NCBI GenBank assembly: GCA_947258585.1
Contig: CAMYIZ010000047.1
Coordinates: 124,001 to 188,000 of the forward strand
Direction: 5' to 3'
Source of the DNA: an uncultured Haliea sp.
GTDB lineage: Bacteria; Pseudomonadota; Gammaproteobacteria; Pseudomonadales; Halieaceae
Length of the DNA: 64,000 nt
Shown here piece after piece: positions 44,900 to 53,178 of this stretch. Position 1 is the first letter of the stretch; each line of letters starts with the position of its first letter. The translations under genes and the position numbers were made by a program. The notes under the pieces were generated by a model. The model saw only the letters and a list, made by a program, of their open reading frames with translations, had not been told where the DNA came from and made no database searches.

Positions 44900-46635
44900 C
44901 TTGTTATGTAGACGGTGTTGCCAGCAAACAAGGTGCGCAGCACCCTGACCTGGCTGATTTCCTGTGGTTCAATGGCGAACAGATCCCGATCCAGCACGAT
45001 CATGTCCGCGGATTTCCCCACCTCGATAGAGCCTGTGGTCTGCTCCAGGCGCATGGCCCGGGCACCGCCCAGGGTCATGATCTGCAGCGCATCCCCCAGA
45101 CTGATGGCCTGTTCGGGCCAGAAACTGCCGGGAAAATTCCCCCGCGGGTCCTGCCGGGTCACCAGGGCTTCGATGCCTAACCATGGGTCGATGGTTTCCA
45201 CCGCGGCGGGCCAGTCGGAGCCCGCGAGGATCGGCGCCTTGGCCTCGAGCAGGCTCCTCACCGGGAAGTACTGCTCGCCCCGTGGCGAGCCCACGGCGGC
45301 GACAACGGAATCAATGATCGGCGAGGGATGCCAGAGGTAGGGAGAGAGATCCGCTACCGCGTCCAGTTGCGCAAACCGCGGCACATCCTCTGGATCGATA
45401 TACCCGGCGTGCGCCAGTTCGTGGCGCAGACCCGAATGGCCATTGGCCTCGCGGGCGGCAGCGATGGCATCGAGCGCAACCCGCACCGAGCGATCGCCGG
45501 CGGTATGGATCTTGACGGTGTAGCCGCGTTTGTCCAGCTCAATGACATCCCGTGTCAGCAGTTCGGGATCGAGGTGCAGCATGCCGCGATTGGGCTCGGA
45601 GTGGTCGTGTTCCGAGGTATAAGGCGCCAGCATCGCGGCAGTGCGCGACGCCGTGGGCACGCCATCCATGAACACTTTCACAAAAGCGGTGTGCAGGCCG
45701 TCACTTGCGTATTGGTCACGCTGCTCGTCTATCGCAGCGTAGTCCAGCGGACCGGTGCGGTGACCGTAGGGGGTCTGGATACCCAGCGCCAGGTGCGCAG
45801 TGAGCGCGTCCGCCGCCTCCAGCGCCTGGAACGCGGCCATCGCGTGCGGTTCGGAATAGGCCTCCTTCAGCCCGGTGATACCGAAGCTGTTGGCAATCCG
45901 CAAGGCTTCACGGGCGCCGGCCTGCAGTTCCGCCTGGCTCCACTCGGGCAGTTGATCCGAGACGCGCTGCTCCGCACCTTCCAGCAGCAAACCGTTGGGC
46001 TCGCCGGTCACCGGGTCCCGGACGATGGTACCGTCGGACGGGTCCGGAGTGTCCCGATCGATGCCGGCCAGGGCCAGCGCGCGGCTGTTGACCCAGCCGT
46101 TGTGGTTGCTGTCATCGTTGAGCAATACGGCCTTGTCACCGGAGACAGCATCGAGAAACGCCCGCGGCGACTCCATATCGTAGGTATCGAAGAAACCGCT
46201 GTCCCACTGGCCGCCGCGGATCCACAGCAGGTCGGGGTTTTCCGCCACGCACTCAGCTACCCGCCGGGCGATCTGCTCCGGTGTGGAGGAGAACGGGAAA
46301 TTGCATTCGTAGAGGCTTTTTACCCCGCCACGCTGGGCGTGCACGTGGGCATCATTGATACCGGGCATGACCATGTTGCCCTGCAGGTCGACCACTGTGG
46401 TAGCCGGCCCGCGATAGGTCTCGGCGCCGGCTCGATCGCCAACATGCACAAAGCGCCCGTCCCTGATTGCGACGGCCTCGGCCCAGGGCTGATCCGGATT
46501 TACCGTATAGATGCGCGCGTTGAGGTAAATCGTATCCGCGGCAGCGGGGGCGGAGTCAGCGAAGGAGAGCTGCGCGGCAAGCGCGAGCAGGCCAGCCACA
46601 AACGCTTTTGCGCGGATTCCTGTCGATCGTTTCAT
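44884..46635 (-). CDS. Exported YtcJ-type amidohydrolase
   Basis: 583-aa amidohydrolase-superfamily protein with an N-terminal signal peptide (hydrophobic FVAGLLALAAQLSFA), so it is probably periplasmic. Metal-site residues include the early HVHA motif in GINDAHVHAQRG, HTAGDRSV and HELAHAGYI, and the late GSDWP. Family substrates are N-acyl compounds and cyclic amides, often unknown. CGGAG is 8 nt before ATG 46635 and may be occluded by a short hairpin. Placed between the AraC regulator and TonB receptor 2. Confidence 0.85.
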   Translation of the reverse strand: MKRSTGIRAKAFVAGLLALAAQLSFADSAPAAADTIYLNARIYTVNPDQPWAEAVAIRDGRFVHVGDRAGAETYRGPATTVVDLQGNMVMPGINDAHVHAQRGGVKSLYECNFPFSSTPEQIARRVAECVAENPDLLWIRGGQWDSGFFDTYDMESPRAFLDAVSGDKAVLLNDDSNHNGWVNSRALALAGIDRDTPDPSDGTIVRDPVTGEPNGLLLEGAEQRVSDQLPEWSQAELQAGAREALRIANSFGITGLKEAYSEPHAMAAFQALEAADALTAHLALGIQTPYGHRTGPLDYAAIDEQRDQYASDGLHTAFVKVFMDGVPTASRTAAMLAPYTSEHDHSEPNRGMLHLDPELLTRDVIELDKRGYTVKIHTAGDRSVRVALDAIAAAREANGHSGLRHELAHAGYIDPEDVPRFAQLDAVADLSPYLWHPSPIIDSVVAAVGSPRGEQYFPVRSLLEAKAPILAGSDWPAAVETIDPWLGIEALVTRQDPRGNFPGSFWPEQAISLGDALQIMTLGGARAMRLEQTTGSIEVGKSADMIVLDRDLFAIEPQEISQVRVLRTLFAGNTVYITSSAEE

Positions 46636-46751
46636 GTCGGGCTCCGGGAACGTTTTCGGAGCACTGATGTTAGTCCCAGCTGTTTGCCCGGCGATTGACC
46701 GATGTGGACAAAAGCTTGACCAAAGGCCACGTTGAGCCGCAGAGGCGTGGT

Positions 46752-47834
46752 TTATTCGCCGGTCTGCGAGCCTCCCTGCTCGCGATAGGCCTGCGGCGCC
46801 TGCCCCACCCAGGAGCGAAAGGCGCGGCTGAAGGCGCTGAGCTCCGAGAAGCCCAGCTCATAGGCGATTTCGGCGATAGGCATGGAGGTGCGTCGCAGAT
46901 AGTATTTGGCGCGCTTGGCCCGCGCCAGATTCTTGACCTCCTGGAAGCTGCTACCCTCGCTGGACAGCCTGCGCCGCAGGGTGCGTGGAGAAATGGCCAG
47001 CCTCTCGGCAATATTTTCCAGGGTCGCTGACTCGTCAGCACCGCAGCGGATGATTTCACGACAGAGAATATCGACGAAACCGTTGCAGGACTGCTCCGTG
47101 ACAAAATAGGTTTTCATCGCGTTGACCAGGATTTCATGCAGCAGGGCGTGGCTGGTATGGAAGCGCTCCTGCAGGTAACTGCGATCGAAAAGCAGGCGGT
47201 TACCCGCGCAGGAAAACTTCACCGGGGCCTGGAAAAAATCCTGCAACGCCTCCGCGTTCTGATTGTTGTCGTGGCTGAAGCAGACCTGCTTGACGGGTAC
47301 CGGTATCCGGGTCGCGGTGTTGAGTGCCTGGACCAGGAACACCTGCAGGTATTCGTTCAGCTGGTTGACCGCAACGCCTTCGGGAACGATGACGTGGAAA
47401 CCAAACTCGGCCAGCGACTGGCCGAAATCGAAATCGATGGCAATCGCGGTATCCACGTAACGGTCATAGTGGCAGAGGCAGCGAATGCCATCCCCGACGG
47501 AGGGTGCAGCGAGCATGGCCAGGATCAGGAGGCTGGCGGACTCATAGTGATAGCGCCGGGCCATGTGCAGGCCCATGCAGGGATTGTCACTGCATTGCGC
47601 CGCCAGCTCCAGCAGGTTCGCAATCCGAATTGCCGGCACCGCTGCATCCAGTTCCTCGCTGCGGCTGGAATCGATGCCGCACTGGCGAAACACGGGCTCC
47701 GGATCGATGCCGTGATCCAGCAGATAGTCGCGTACATAGGCGACAAAGCGGGGGGACAGTGATGGCTCGAGCTCACGCTGCGCCGGCGGGCGCAGCGCCT
47801 CCAGTGCAGTGACGTCAGCCCGCGAGGGGTCCAT
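46752..47834 (-). CDS. AraC-family regulator of OruR/ArgR-like length
   Basis: 360 aa: an N-terminal ligand-binding domain of the arabinose-binding type in orphan AraC proteins (residues about 25-230), then two helix-turn-helix motifs (LENIAERLAISPRTLRRRLSSEG and IAEIAYELGFSELSAFSRAFRSW, each shortened here to its recognisable part) and a closing QAYR. It lies 19 nt downstream of the cytochrome gene that ends the TTQ amine dehydrogenase operon, so it is the likely activator of amine oxidation, as FeaR is for tyramine in enterics. Confidence 0.85.
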   Translation of the reverse strand: MDPSRADVTALEALRPPAQRELEPSLSPRFVAYVRDYLLDHGIDPEPVFRQCGIDSSRSEELDAAVPAIRIANLLELAAQCSDNPCMGLHMARRYHYESASLLILAMLAAPSVGDGIRCLCHYDRYVDTAIAIDFDFGQSLAEFGFHVIVPEGVAVNQLNEYLQVFLVQALNTATRIPVPVKQVCFSHDNNQNAEALQDFFQAPVKFSCAGNRLLFDRSYLQERFHTSHALLHEILVNAMKTYFVTEQSCNGFVDILCREIIRCGADESATLENIAERLAISPRTLRRRLSSEGSSFQEVKNLARAKRAKYYLRRTSMPIAEIAYELGFSELSAFSRAFRSWVGQAPQAYREQGGSQTGE

Positions 47835-47853
47835 TGCCGGCCAGTGTTTGCAC

Positions 47854-48414
47854 TCAGCGCTGCAGCTGGCTGAAGTAGGCAGCCAGCGCGCCGAATTCCT
47901 TCTCGGGCAGCTTCGCCACCGCCGCCTGCATCAGGGGATGGACACGCTCGCCCTTCTTGTAGGCCAGCAGCTGGTTTTGCAGGTAGGTGGCGTGCTGGCC
48001 GGCAAGTATCGGCCACTCATCGGCGACCGGCTTGCCGGCGAAGCCGTGACAGGCTGAACAGGCGCCGGCGAGCTGCTCTCCGCGCTCTACCAGCCCCGCG
48101 TCACCATTGGCTGCAGTGGCGAGTTCCTGCTTCGCATACCAGGCAGCGAGAACCTGAATGTCCGCGTCGCTCAGATTCTGTACAAAGGGCGCCATCAGGG
48201 CATTGTCGCGTGCGCCGGAGCGAAAGGCTGTAATCTGCTGCGCAAGATAGGTCTCATGCTGCCCCGCCAGGTTGGGCCATTCCGGGTTGCCGGAAACGCC
48301 ATTTGCGCCGTGGCAGGCCACGCAGGCCTGTGCCTGTGCTGGCGCCTCGGCCTGCGCCGTCCCGGCCCCCAGAACCGCAAGCAGCGCGGCACCGACAATC
48401 AAATGCTTTTTCAT
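47854..48414 (-). CDS. Dihaem cytochrome c4-like protein
   Basis: 186 aa with signal peptide (AQA cleavage near residue 22). Two haem sites, Cys31-xx-Cys34-His35 and Cys119-xx-Cys122-His123, in two similar halves, each with the GQHxTYL repeat of c4 cytochromes. Periplasmic electron carrier. It follows the monohaem cytochrome by 6 nt in the amine dehydrogenase operon and would accept electrons from TTQ and pass them to a terminal oxidase. Confidence 0.9.
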   Translation of the reverse strand: MKKHLIVGAALLAVLGAGTAQAEAPAQAQACVACHGANGVSGNPEWPNLAGQHETYLAQQITAFRSGARDNALMAPFVQNLSDADIQVLAAWYAKQELATAANGDAGLVERGEQLAGACSACHGFAGKPVADEWPILAGQHATYLQNQLLAYKKGERVHPLMQAAVAKLPEKEFGALAAYFSQLQR

Positions 48415-48420
48415 AAGGTT

Positions 48421-48846
48421 CTACTCTCTCGCATCGGCGCCAGCGATAGCGCGTAACAGACGTTCCCGATAGGCATCCACTTCGTTCAGCGGTTTCTCGC
48501 GTAGCGGGGCGACCTCAGAAGCGGTATAGGGAATAAACGGCGACTGCAGGCTGTCGCCGGCAAATTCATACATTATCCAGTTCAGCACTGCCGCCAGGCG
48601 CTCGTCACTCAGCGCCGAGGTCGCCGAACCGGGCACGCGTACCAGGTACTCGCGCCCCTCCTGGCTTTGCAGAAACACGCCGACATGTCCCTTCATGGCC
48701 GGCACGCTGCCGGCACCGGCGCCATCCGGGGTATGGCAACCCTGGCAGTTCATCTGGTAATCGAACACCACCCTGCCGCTGTCGTCGACGGTCCCCAGCG
48801 CCAGGGCTGACCAGAAGAAAATCGGTAACAGGATCAGGCGGGCCAT
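48421..48846 (-). CDS. Monohaem cytochrome c of the amine dehydrogenase operon
   Basis: 141 aa from ATG 48846, which shares one base with the stop of the light-chain gene; the longer frame to 48918 overlaps that gene and is rejected. A signal peptide is followed by one haem motif, Cys34-xx-Cys37-His38. PAMKGHVGVFLQ and AVLNWIMYEFAG match small cytochromes encoded with aromatic amine dehydrogenases. Probable direct electron acceptor from the TTQ enzyme, in place of amicyanin or azurin. Confidence 0.85.
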   Translation of the reverse strand: MARLILLPIFFWSALALGTVDDSGRVVFDYQMNCQGCHTPDGAGAGSVPAMKGHVGVFLQSQEGREYLVRVPGSATSALSDERLAAVLNWIMYEFAGDSLQSPFIPYTASEVAPLREKPLNEVDAYRERLLRAIAGADARE

Positions 48847-49364
48847 CAGTCGTCGAATGCCACGCCGACCACGATGGCCGTGGAACAGTGATAGGACGCG
48901 CTGGATGTTCCCAGGCACCAGTTGATGTCGTTGGTCTTGTCCGGTCGGTAGACCGGGCGGTCGCCCTCATCCCGCATGCACAGGCAGGCGCCGCAGGAGG
49001 ACTTGCCGCAGCAATCATTATAGGAAATCACGTAGTTGCGGCCGTCCGCCGGATTGTGGCACGTGCCGATCCAGGTCACCGGCGACATTTCCGTGCCGGG
49101 CGGGCAGGTGTTGGCACTGCCGCCGCAGCAATCGCAGAGAAAACCGTCAATGGCACAGTAGCGCCAGTAGTCGCAGCTGCTGGGATCACCCTCCTCCAGC
49201 GGTCGACCCGGGCTTTCATTACCTGCGGCACGCGCCACCGGCAACAGCGGGATACTGGCACCGCCGACCAGCAAGGCGCCCAGCCCCTTCAGCAGGCCGC
49301 GGCGGGAACTGCGCTGGGCGAGCTGCCTGCTACGCTGCTCAAATACCTTGTCGAAGAAATTCAT
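48846..49364 (-). CDS. aauA: TTQ amine dehydrogenase light chain (aromatic amine dehydrogenase type)
   Basis: 172 aa. It carries the tryptophan-tryptophylquinone cofactor; Trp98 (VTWIGTC) and Trp149 (NWCLG) are 51 residues apart, exactly the spacing of the two cross-linked Trp in known methylamine and aromatic amine dehydrogenases. Some dozen cysteines for disulfides follow SCDYWRYCAIDGFLC. The N-terminus has a twin-arginine motif SRRGLLK (residues 20-26), so it is exported folded to the periplasm. The chain order heavy-E-D-light matches aauBEDA. Substrates are probably arylalkylamines. Overlaps the upstream gene by 4 nt. Confidence 0.93.
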   Translation of the reverse strand: MNFFDKVFEQRSRQLAQRSSRRGLLKGLGALLVGGASIPLLPVARAAGNESPGRPLEEGDPSSCDYWRYCAIDGFLCDCCGGSANTCPPGTEMSPVTWIGTCHNPADGRNYVISYNDCCGKSSCGACLCMRDEGDRPVYRPDKTNDINWCLGTSSASYHCSTAIVVGVAFDD

Positions 49365-49981
49365 GCCTTGTCTGCCTCCACGTAGTGCACAGCTTCGCGC
49401 TTGCTCATATAGTCCTGTATTGACGCGACCTTCCGCTCCTTGGCTTCAAACAGGCTATCCAGGTGTTCGCGGGAATTGATGATGCCCATGGAAGCGATGG
49501 TACCGTGCTCATCGATCAATACTCCATAGGGGAGCTTGGACACCCCGAATGCCTTGCCTGCGACTTCCGATACCGCGTAGGGAAAACCCGCCAGCTCCTT
49601 GCGCTTCACATAGCCCGCGTGATCCTGTTCCTCGCCGTCGCTGACCAGCAACAGCTCCACCCAGTCCGACTCGGCGCGGGCCGCTGACTTCAGGGCGGGC
49701 GTGAGTTCATTGCAGATCGGGCAGTCCGGTGACAGGAAAAACAGCAGCTGGGACTTGCCCCGTCCAGCGCCACCGACTTTGGCCTGGCGTCCGTCCAGGG
49801 TCGCCAGGGCGAGTTCAGGAGCCGGGGCTCCCGCTTTCAGCTTCTGGTTCAGCATCAGCGCACCGGCCGGCGCAACCCGCTCATAGAGAACGCCGATCTG
49901 GCGGGCAAGCGCCAGGTTCACCAGAACCATGGCGACGAAACCGATCCAGAGGACGATGTTCGAGATTACCAACCATTCCAT
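49361..49981 (-). CDS. aauD: MauD/AauD-type thioredoxin-like maturation protein
   Basis: 206 aa with an N-terminal membrane anchor (residues 4-25) and a periplasmic thioredoxin-like domain containing Cys87-Pro-Ile-Cys90. MauD is needed to form the many disulfides of the amine dehydrogenase light chain. It overlaps the light-chain start by 4 nt and follows the MauE-like gene by 4 nt. Confidence 0.9.
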   Translation of the reverse strand: MEWLVISNIVLWIGFVAMVLVNLALARQIGVLYERVAPAGALMLNQKLKAGAPAPELALATLDGRQAKVGGAGRGKSQLLFFLSPDCPICNELTPALKSAARAESDWVELLLVSDGEEQDHAGYVKRKELAGFPYAVSEVAGKAFGVSKLPYGVLIDEHGTIASMGIINSREHLDSLFEAKERKVASIQDYMSKREAVHYVEADKA

Positions 49982-49985
49982 ACGC

Positions 49986-50525
49986 TTACCTGCTCCTGGC
50001 CATGTGCTGGCTGTTACTTATCAATTGTTCGGCAGCGAGGTACAGACCGATGAAAAATCCGGCCATGCACAGCGCCAGCAGAATGCCCGATGCCGACACC
50101 GCGAATGGCCCTGCGGGCAGCGCCAGCAACAGCGCGAGTGCCGCAATCAGCAGATTGCGCAGCACCAGCGCCGGGCTCACCAGGACGTCCGATGCCGGGC
50201 CGGCGCAGCCGCAGCGCAGGTCACGGCGCCCCTGCGCCAGCTGCCAGGCCATCATCAGGGCGTAGCCGGTCAACAGTGTTGCCGCCAGCAGCGCTGCAGC
50301 CGTACGGGTCTGCGGTAGCAACAGGGCCAGCGCGACTGCAATTTCCAGGATTCCGACCGGGTATACCAGCCGGTCCCGCCAGAGTGGCCGCAGTGGCGGC
50401 GGCAGGTATTGGGCCGCAAGCTCGCTGAACTGGGCCGGGTGCCGCAGCTTGTGCATCCCGGCTGTCGCCAACAGCCAGGCAAGGAACCCCGCGAGGGCAA
50501 TGCCCACCACCTCCGGCAATACCAT
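49986..50525 (-). CDS. aauE: MauE/AauE-type membrane protein
   Basis: 179 aa from ATG 50525, just after the heavy-chain stop. It is a four-helix membrane protein of the MauE/DoxX-like kind with LLATAGMHKLRHPAQF, LEIAVALALLLP and a CGCAGPASDVLVS segment. MauE works with MauD in disulfide formation and processing of the TTQ light chain. Confidence 0.88.
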   Translation of the reverse strand: MVLPEVVGIALAGFLAWLLATAGMHKLRHPAQFSELAAQYLPPPLRPLWRDRLVYPVGILEIAVALALLLPQTRTAAALLAATLLTGYALMMAWQLAQGRRDLRCGCAGPASDVLVSPALVLRNLLIAALALLLALPAGPFAVSASGILLALCMAGFFIGLYLAAEQLISNSQHMARSR

Positions 50526-50526
50526 G

Positions 50527-51696
50527 CTAGCGGGCACCAAACAGCATCAGCGGCGTATTCTGGCCGAGACCGGTGATGGTCTTGAGAAATTCACCGCTCA
50601 GGGCATCGTACAGTTCCAGGCTCATGTCCACGGGATTGGTGACCAGCAACCTGGGCTCTGAACCACGGCTGACCGCCAGCGACAGGCCCCACTCCCGCAG
50701 CGCGATGCGCGCAACCCGGGCCTGCTTGGCCGGATCGTAGACCCAGACCTCGGCGCCACCCTCGTTGTGGCTACCGTCTCTCGCGTCGGGGTGCATCAGT
50801 ACGTAGAAACGGCCGAGATCGTCCTCCGCGGTTATGCCAATACCCCCGGGAGCCCAGTTCTGCGCTCTCTCCTCTTCGGGAACAAGGTGCCAGGCAGGCC
50901 CCACTTTAGCGACCTTGCCACTGACATCGACGGGAATCACCTCCCCGGAAAAGCTGGGGAAATAGGCCATGTTGCCGATATAGGCCGGGCGCTCGAATAT
51001 CGGAGAGTCATCTGAATCGAAAAACGCCGCGGTGCGAACCTGCGCCACCACACTGCCATCCGCCGCCAGCTCCGTGCTCAGGAAGCGACCGTCGGCGCAG
51101 AGGGAACTGAAACCGCGCTTGCCCGTCGGATAGGTCAGGACACAGCCTGGTGTGGCGACTTCACCAATGATCCTGCGCTCCTCCAGGTCCACCAGGGTCA
51201 CCGATGCCGCCGGACTGAAGTTGGCAACCGCCAGCCAGCGCTCCTCGTTCAACAAGAGCAGCGCATCGCGCTCCGGCAGCCCCATGAAGCGCTTGCCCGG
51301 AGGCAGCACCACCTCGGCCACCGCGCTCAGGTTCACCTGGTCCCAGATGGTCAGGACATCGATGCGCGCGCCGCGGGTGCCGCGAGGCTGAAAGGTTTCC
51401 GTAGCATAGATCTCGGCGCGTTTGGCAGACTGCTTGGTATTGCCGATCATCGACACATTGAAGCTGCCCTTCACCTGCTCGGCCAGCTTGTCCTCTGCCG
51501 TATCCAGCACCCACACCTTGCCGTCAGACATGTGGTAGAAGGCGGCGTCGTGGACGAAAAACCAGCTCTCGGGGTACTCACGCGGGAGGGTCTCCACGAT
51601 ACCGATGGGCTCCACCGGCAACGGCGGCGGTTGGTCACTGGCTATTGATGGCAACGCCACCATCAGGCCGGAAAACACAGCGGCCAGCACACGCAT
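50527..51696 (-). CDS. aauB: TTQ amine dehydrogenase heavy chain
   Basis: 389 aa from ATG 51696 (GGAAAGGA 6 nt upstream); a frame extension to 51825 is rejected. A Sec signal peptide ending near PSIAS is followed by a seven-bladed propeller typical of MauB/AauB: YMSDGKVWVLDT-like blade starts, GVTLVDLEE and the last blade with LELYDALSGEFLKTI. Forms an alpha2beta2 enzyme with the light chain in the periplasm. First gene of a six-gene operon, 34 nt downstream of an aldehyde dehydrogenase gene that can oxidise the aldehyde product. Confidence 0.9.
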   Translation of the reverse strand: MRVLAAVFSGLMVALPSIASDQPPPLPVEPIGIVETLPREYPESWFFVHDAAFYHMSDGKVWVLDTAEDKLAEQVKGSFNVSMIGNTKQSAKRAEIYATETFQPRGTRGARIDVLTIWDQVNLSAVAEVVLPPGKRFMGLPERDALLLLNEERWLAVANFSPAASVTLVDLEERRIIGEVATPGCVLTYPTGKRGFSSLCADGRFLSTELAADGSVVAQVRTAAFFDSDDSPIFERPAYIGNMAYFPSFSGEVIPVDVSGKVAKVGPAWHLVPEEERAQNWAPGGIGITAEDDLGRFYVLMHPDARDGSHNEGGAEVWVYDPAKQARVARIALREWGLSLAVSRGSEPRLLVTNPVDMSLELYDALSGEFLKTITGLGQNTPLMLFGAR

Positions 51697-51730
51697 TTCA
51701 GGTCCTTTCCACATAGTCGCTTGTCCTGTC

Positions 51731-53152
51731 TCAGGTTTTGCTGATATAGACCGTCTGGATATTGGTGTACTCCTCCAGACCGTAGCGCCCGAACTCCACG
51801 CCAATGCCCGACTCCTTGGAACCACCGAAAGGCGTGTCGGGCTGGATCATGGCATGGGTATTGACCCAGGCGGTACCACACTCGAGGCGACTGGCCAGCG
51901 CCGCCGCTTTCTGGGGGTCGCCTGACCAGACCGAGCCGCCCAGCCCGCTGGGGCTGTCATTGGCACGACGCAGGGCGTCTTCCACATCGCTGAACTTCAT
52001 CACCGGCAGAATCGGCCCGAAGGGTTCTTCCCGCACCAGCCGGGTATCATCACCAATGTCTGCCACAATCGTAACCGGATAGAAGTAACCCGGACCCGGC
52101 ATGGGCTCACCGCCGGTCAGGAAACGGGCGCCGCTCGCTTTCGCTTCGTCCGCCATGGCACAGACCTTGGCGAACTGGGCCTTGTTCTGGACCGGGCCGA
52201 AGTCGGGATCGGTGCTGCCATCCGCCGTCGTGACGCTGTTGGCCAGCGCCACCAGCGCGTCGCACATTTCCTCGTAAATATCCTCGTGCACATACAGGCG
52301 CTTGAGGGCGGCGCAGGTCTGGCCATTGTTGAACATGGCCGTGGCGAAGACCTTGGGGGCAATCGCCGCCACATCGACATCCGGCAAGACAATGGCGGCG
52401 TCGTTGCCACCCAGCTCGAGGGTCAGGCGCTTGAGGTTGCAGGAGGCATTTTGCATGATCTTCTTGCCGGTCGCGGTGGAACCGGTAAAGACGATCTTGT
52501 TGATGTCGGGGTGATTGGTCATGGCCGCCCCCAGGGCGCCGTCACCGGTAACCACGTTGAACACGCCAGGGGGCAACAGGTCATTGATGATCTCCGCAAA
52601 CCGCAGAGTCGTCAGCGGCGTGTACTCCGAGGGCTTCAACACCACGGTGTTACCGCTGCGCAAGGCGGGCATTACATGCCAGATCGCAATCATGAGCGGG
52701 AAGTTCCAGGGCGTGATCGAGCCCACCACACCCAGCGGCTTGCGGTGCACCTCGATGCGCGCTTCATCGTTGTCCTGGATTACATCGACCGGCAACTCCA
52801 GATCGGCAGCGGCGTGGCACCAGGCCAGGGTGCCGCCGATCTCGAAGGCCGCGCCCATGCCGGCAAAGCCGGTACCCGGCTTGCCCTGCTCCAGGGTCAG
52901 CAGGGACACCAGTTCCGCCTGGTGCTCCTCGATCGCCTGGCCAATCTGGTGAATGATGGCCCCGCGCTCGGCGCCCGGCCGCGCGCTCCAGGCGGGGAAC
53001 GCCGCCCGGGCAGCCGCCACTGCCTGGTCCAGGTGGTCTTCAGTGGCCTTGGGGCACTGGGCCGCTACCTGCTCAGTGGCGGGGTTGATGACCGGGAAGG
53101 TGGCTGTGGACGCCACCTTCTTGCCGTTGATAATCATGTGGTACTCGCTCAT
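51731..53152 (-). CDS. NAD(P)-dependent aldehyde dehydrogenase
   Basis: 473 aa. Asn150 (ITPWNFP), Lys173, Glu246 (LELGGND) and the nucleophile Cys280 (NNGQTCAALKR) are all in place. Cytoplasmic, as no signal is present. It lies directly upstream of the TTQ amine dehydrogenase genes on the same strand, so it very probably oxidises the arylacetaldehyde released by the amine dehydrogenase to the aryl-acetate. This is the link to paaK and the other aryl-acetate routes. The exact aldehyde is not set by the sequence. Confidence 0.92.
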   Translation of the reverse strand: MSEYHMIINGKKVASTATFPVINPATEQVAAQCPKATEDHLDQAVAAARAAFPAWSARPGAERGAIIHQIGQAIEEHQAELVSLLTLEQGKPGTGFAGMGAAFEIGGTLAWCHAAADLELPVDVIQDNDEARIEVHRKPLGVVGSITPWNFPLMIAIWHVMPALRSGNTVVLKPSEYTPLTTLRFAEIINDLLPPGVFNVVTGDGALGAAMTNHPDINKIVFTGSTATGKKIMQNASCNLKRLTLELGGNDAAIVLPDVDVAAIAPKVFATAMFNNGQTCAALKRLYVHEDIYEEMCDALVALANSVTTADGSTDPDFGPVQNKAQFAKVCAMADEAKASGARFLTGGEPMPGPGYFYPVTIVADIGDDTRLVREEPFGPILPVMKFSDVEDALRRANDSPSGLGGSVWSGDPQKAAALASRLECGTAWVNTHAMIQPDTPFGGSKESGIGVEFGRYGLEEYTNIQTVYISKT

Positions 53153-53178
53153 GCGGACTCCGTCAATTCTTATGAGTG

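Noticed and set aside
47854-51696. Methylamine dehydrogenase (mau) cluster
   Set aside because: mauF, mauG, mauJ and amicyanin genes are missing and the order is heavy-E-D-light followed by cytochromes, closer to aromatic amine dehydrogenase; substrate still unproven.
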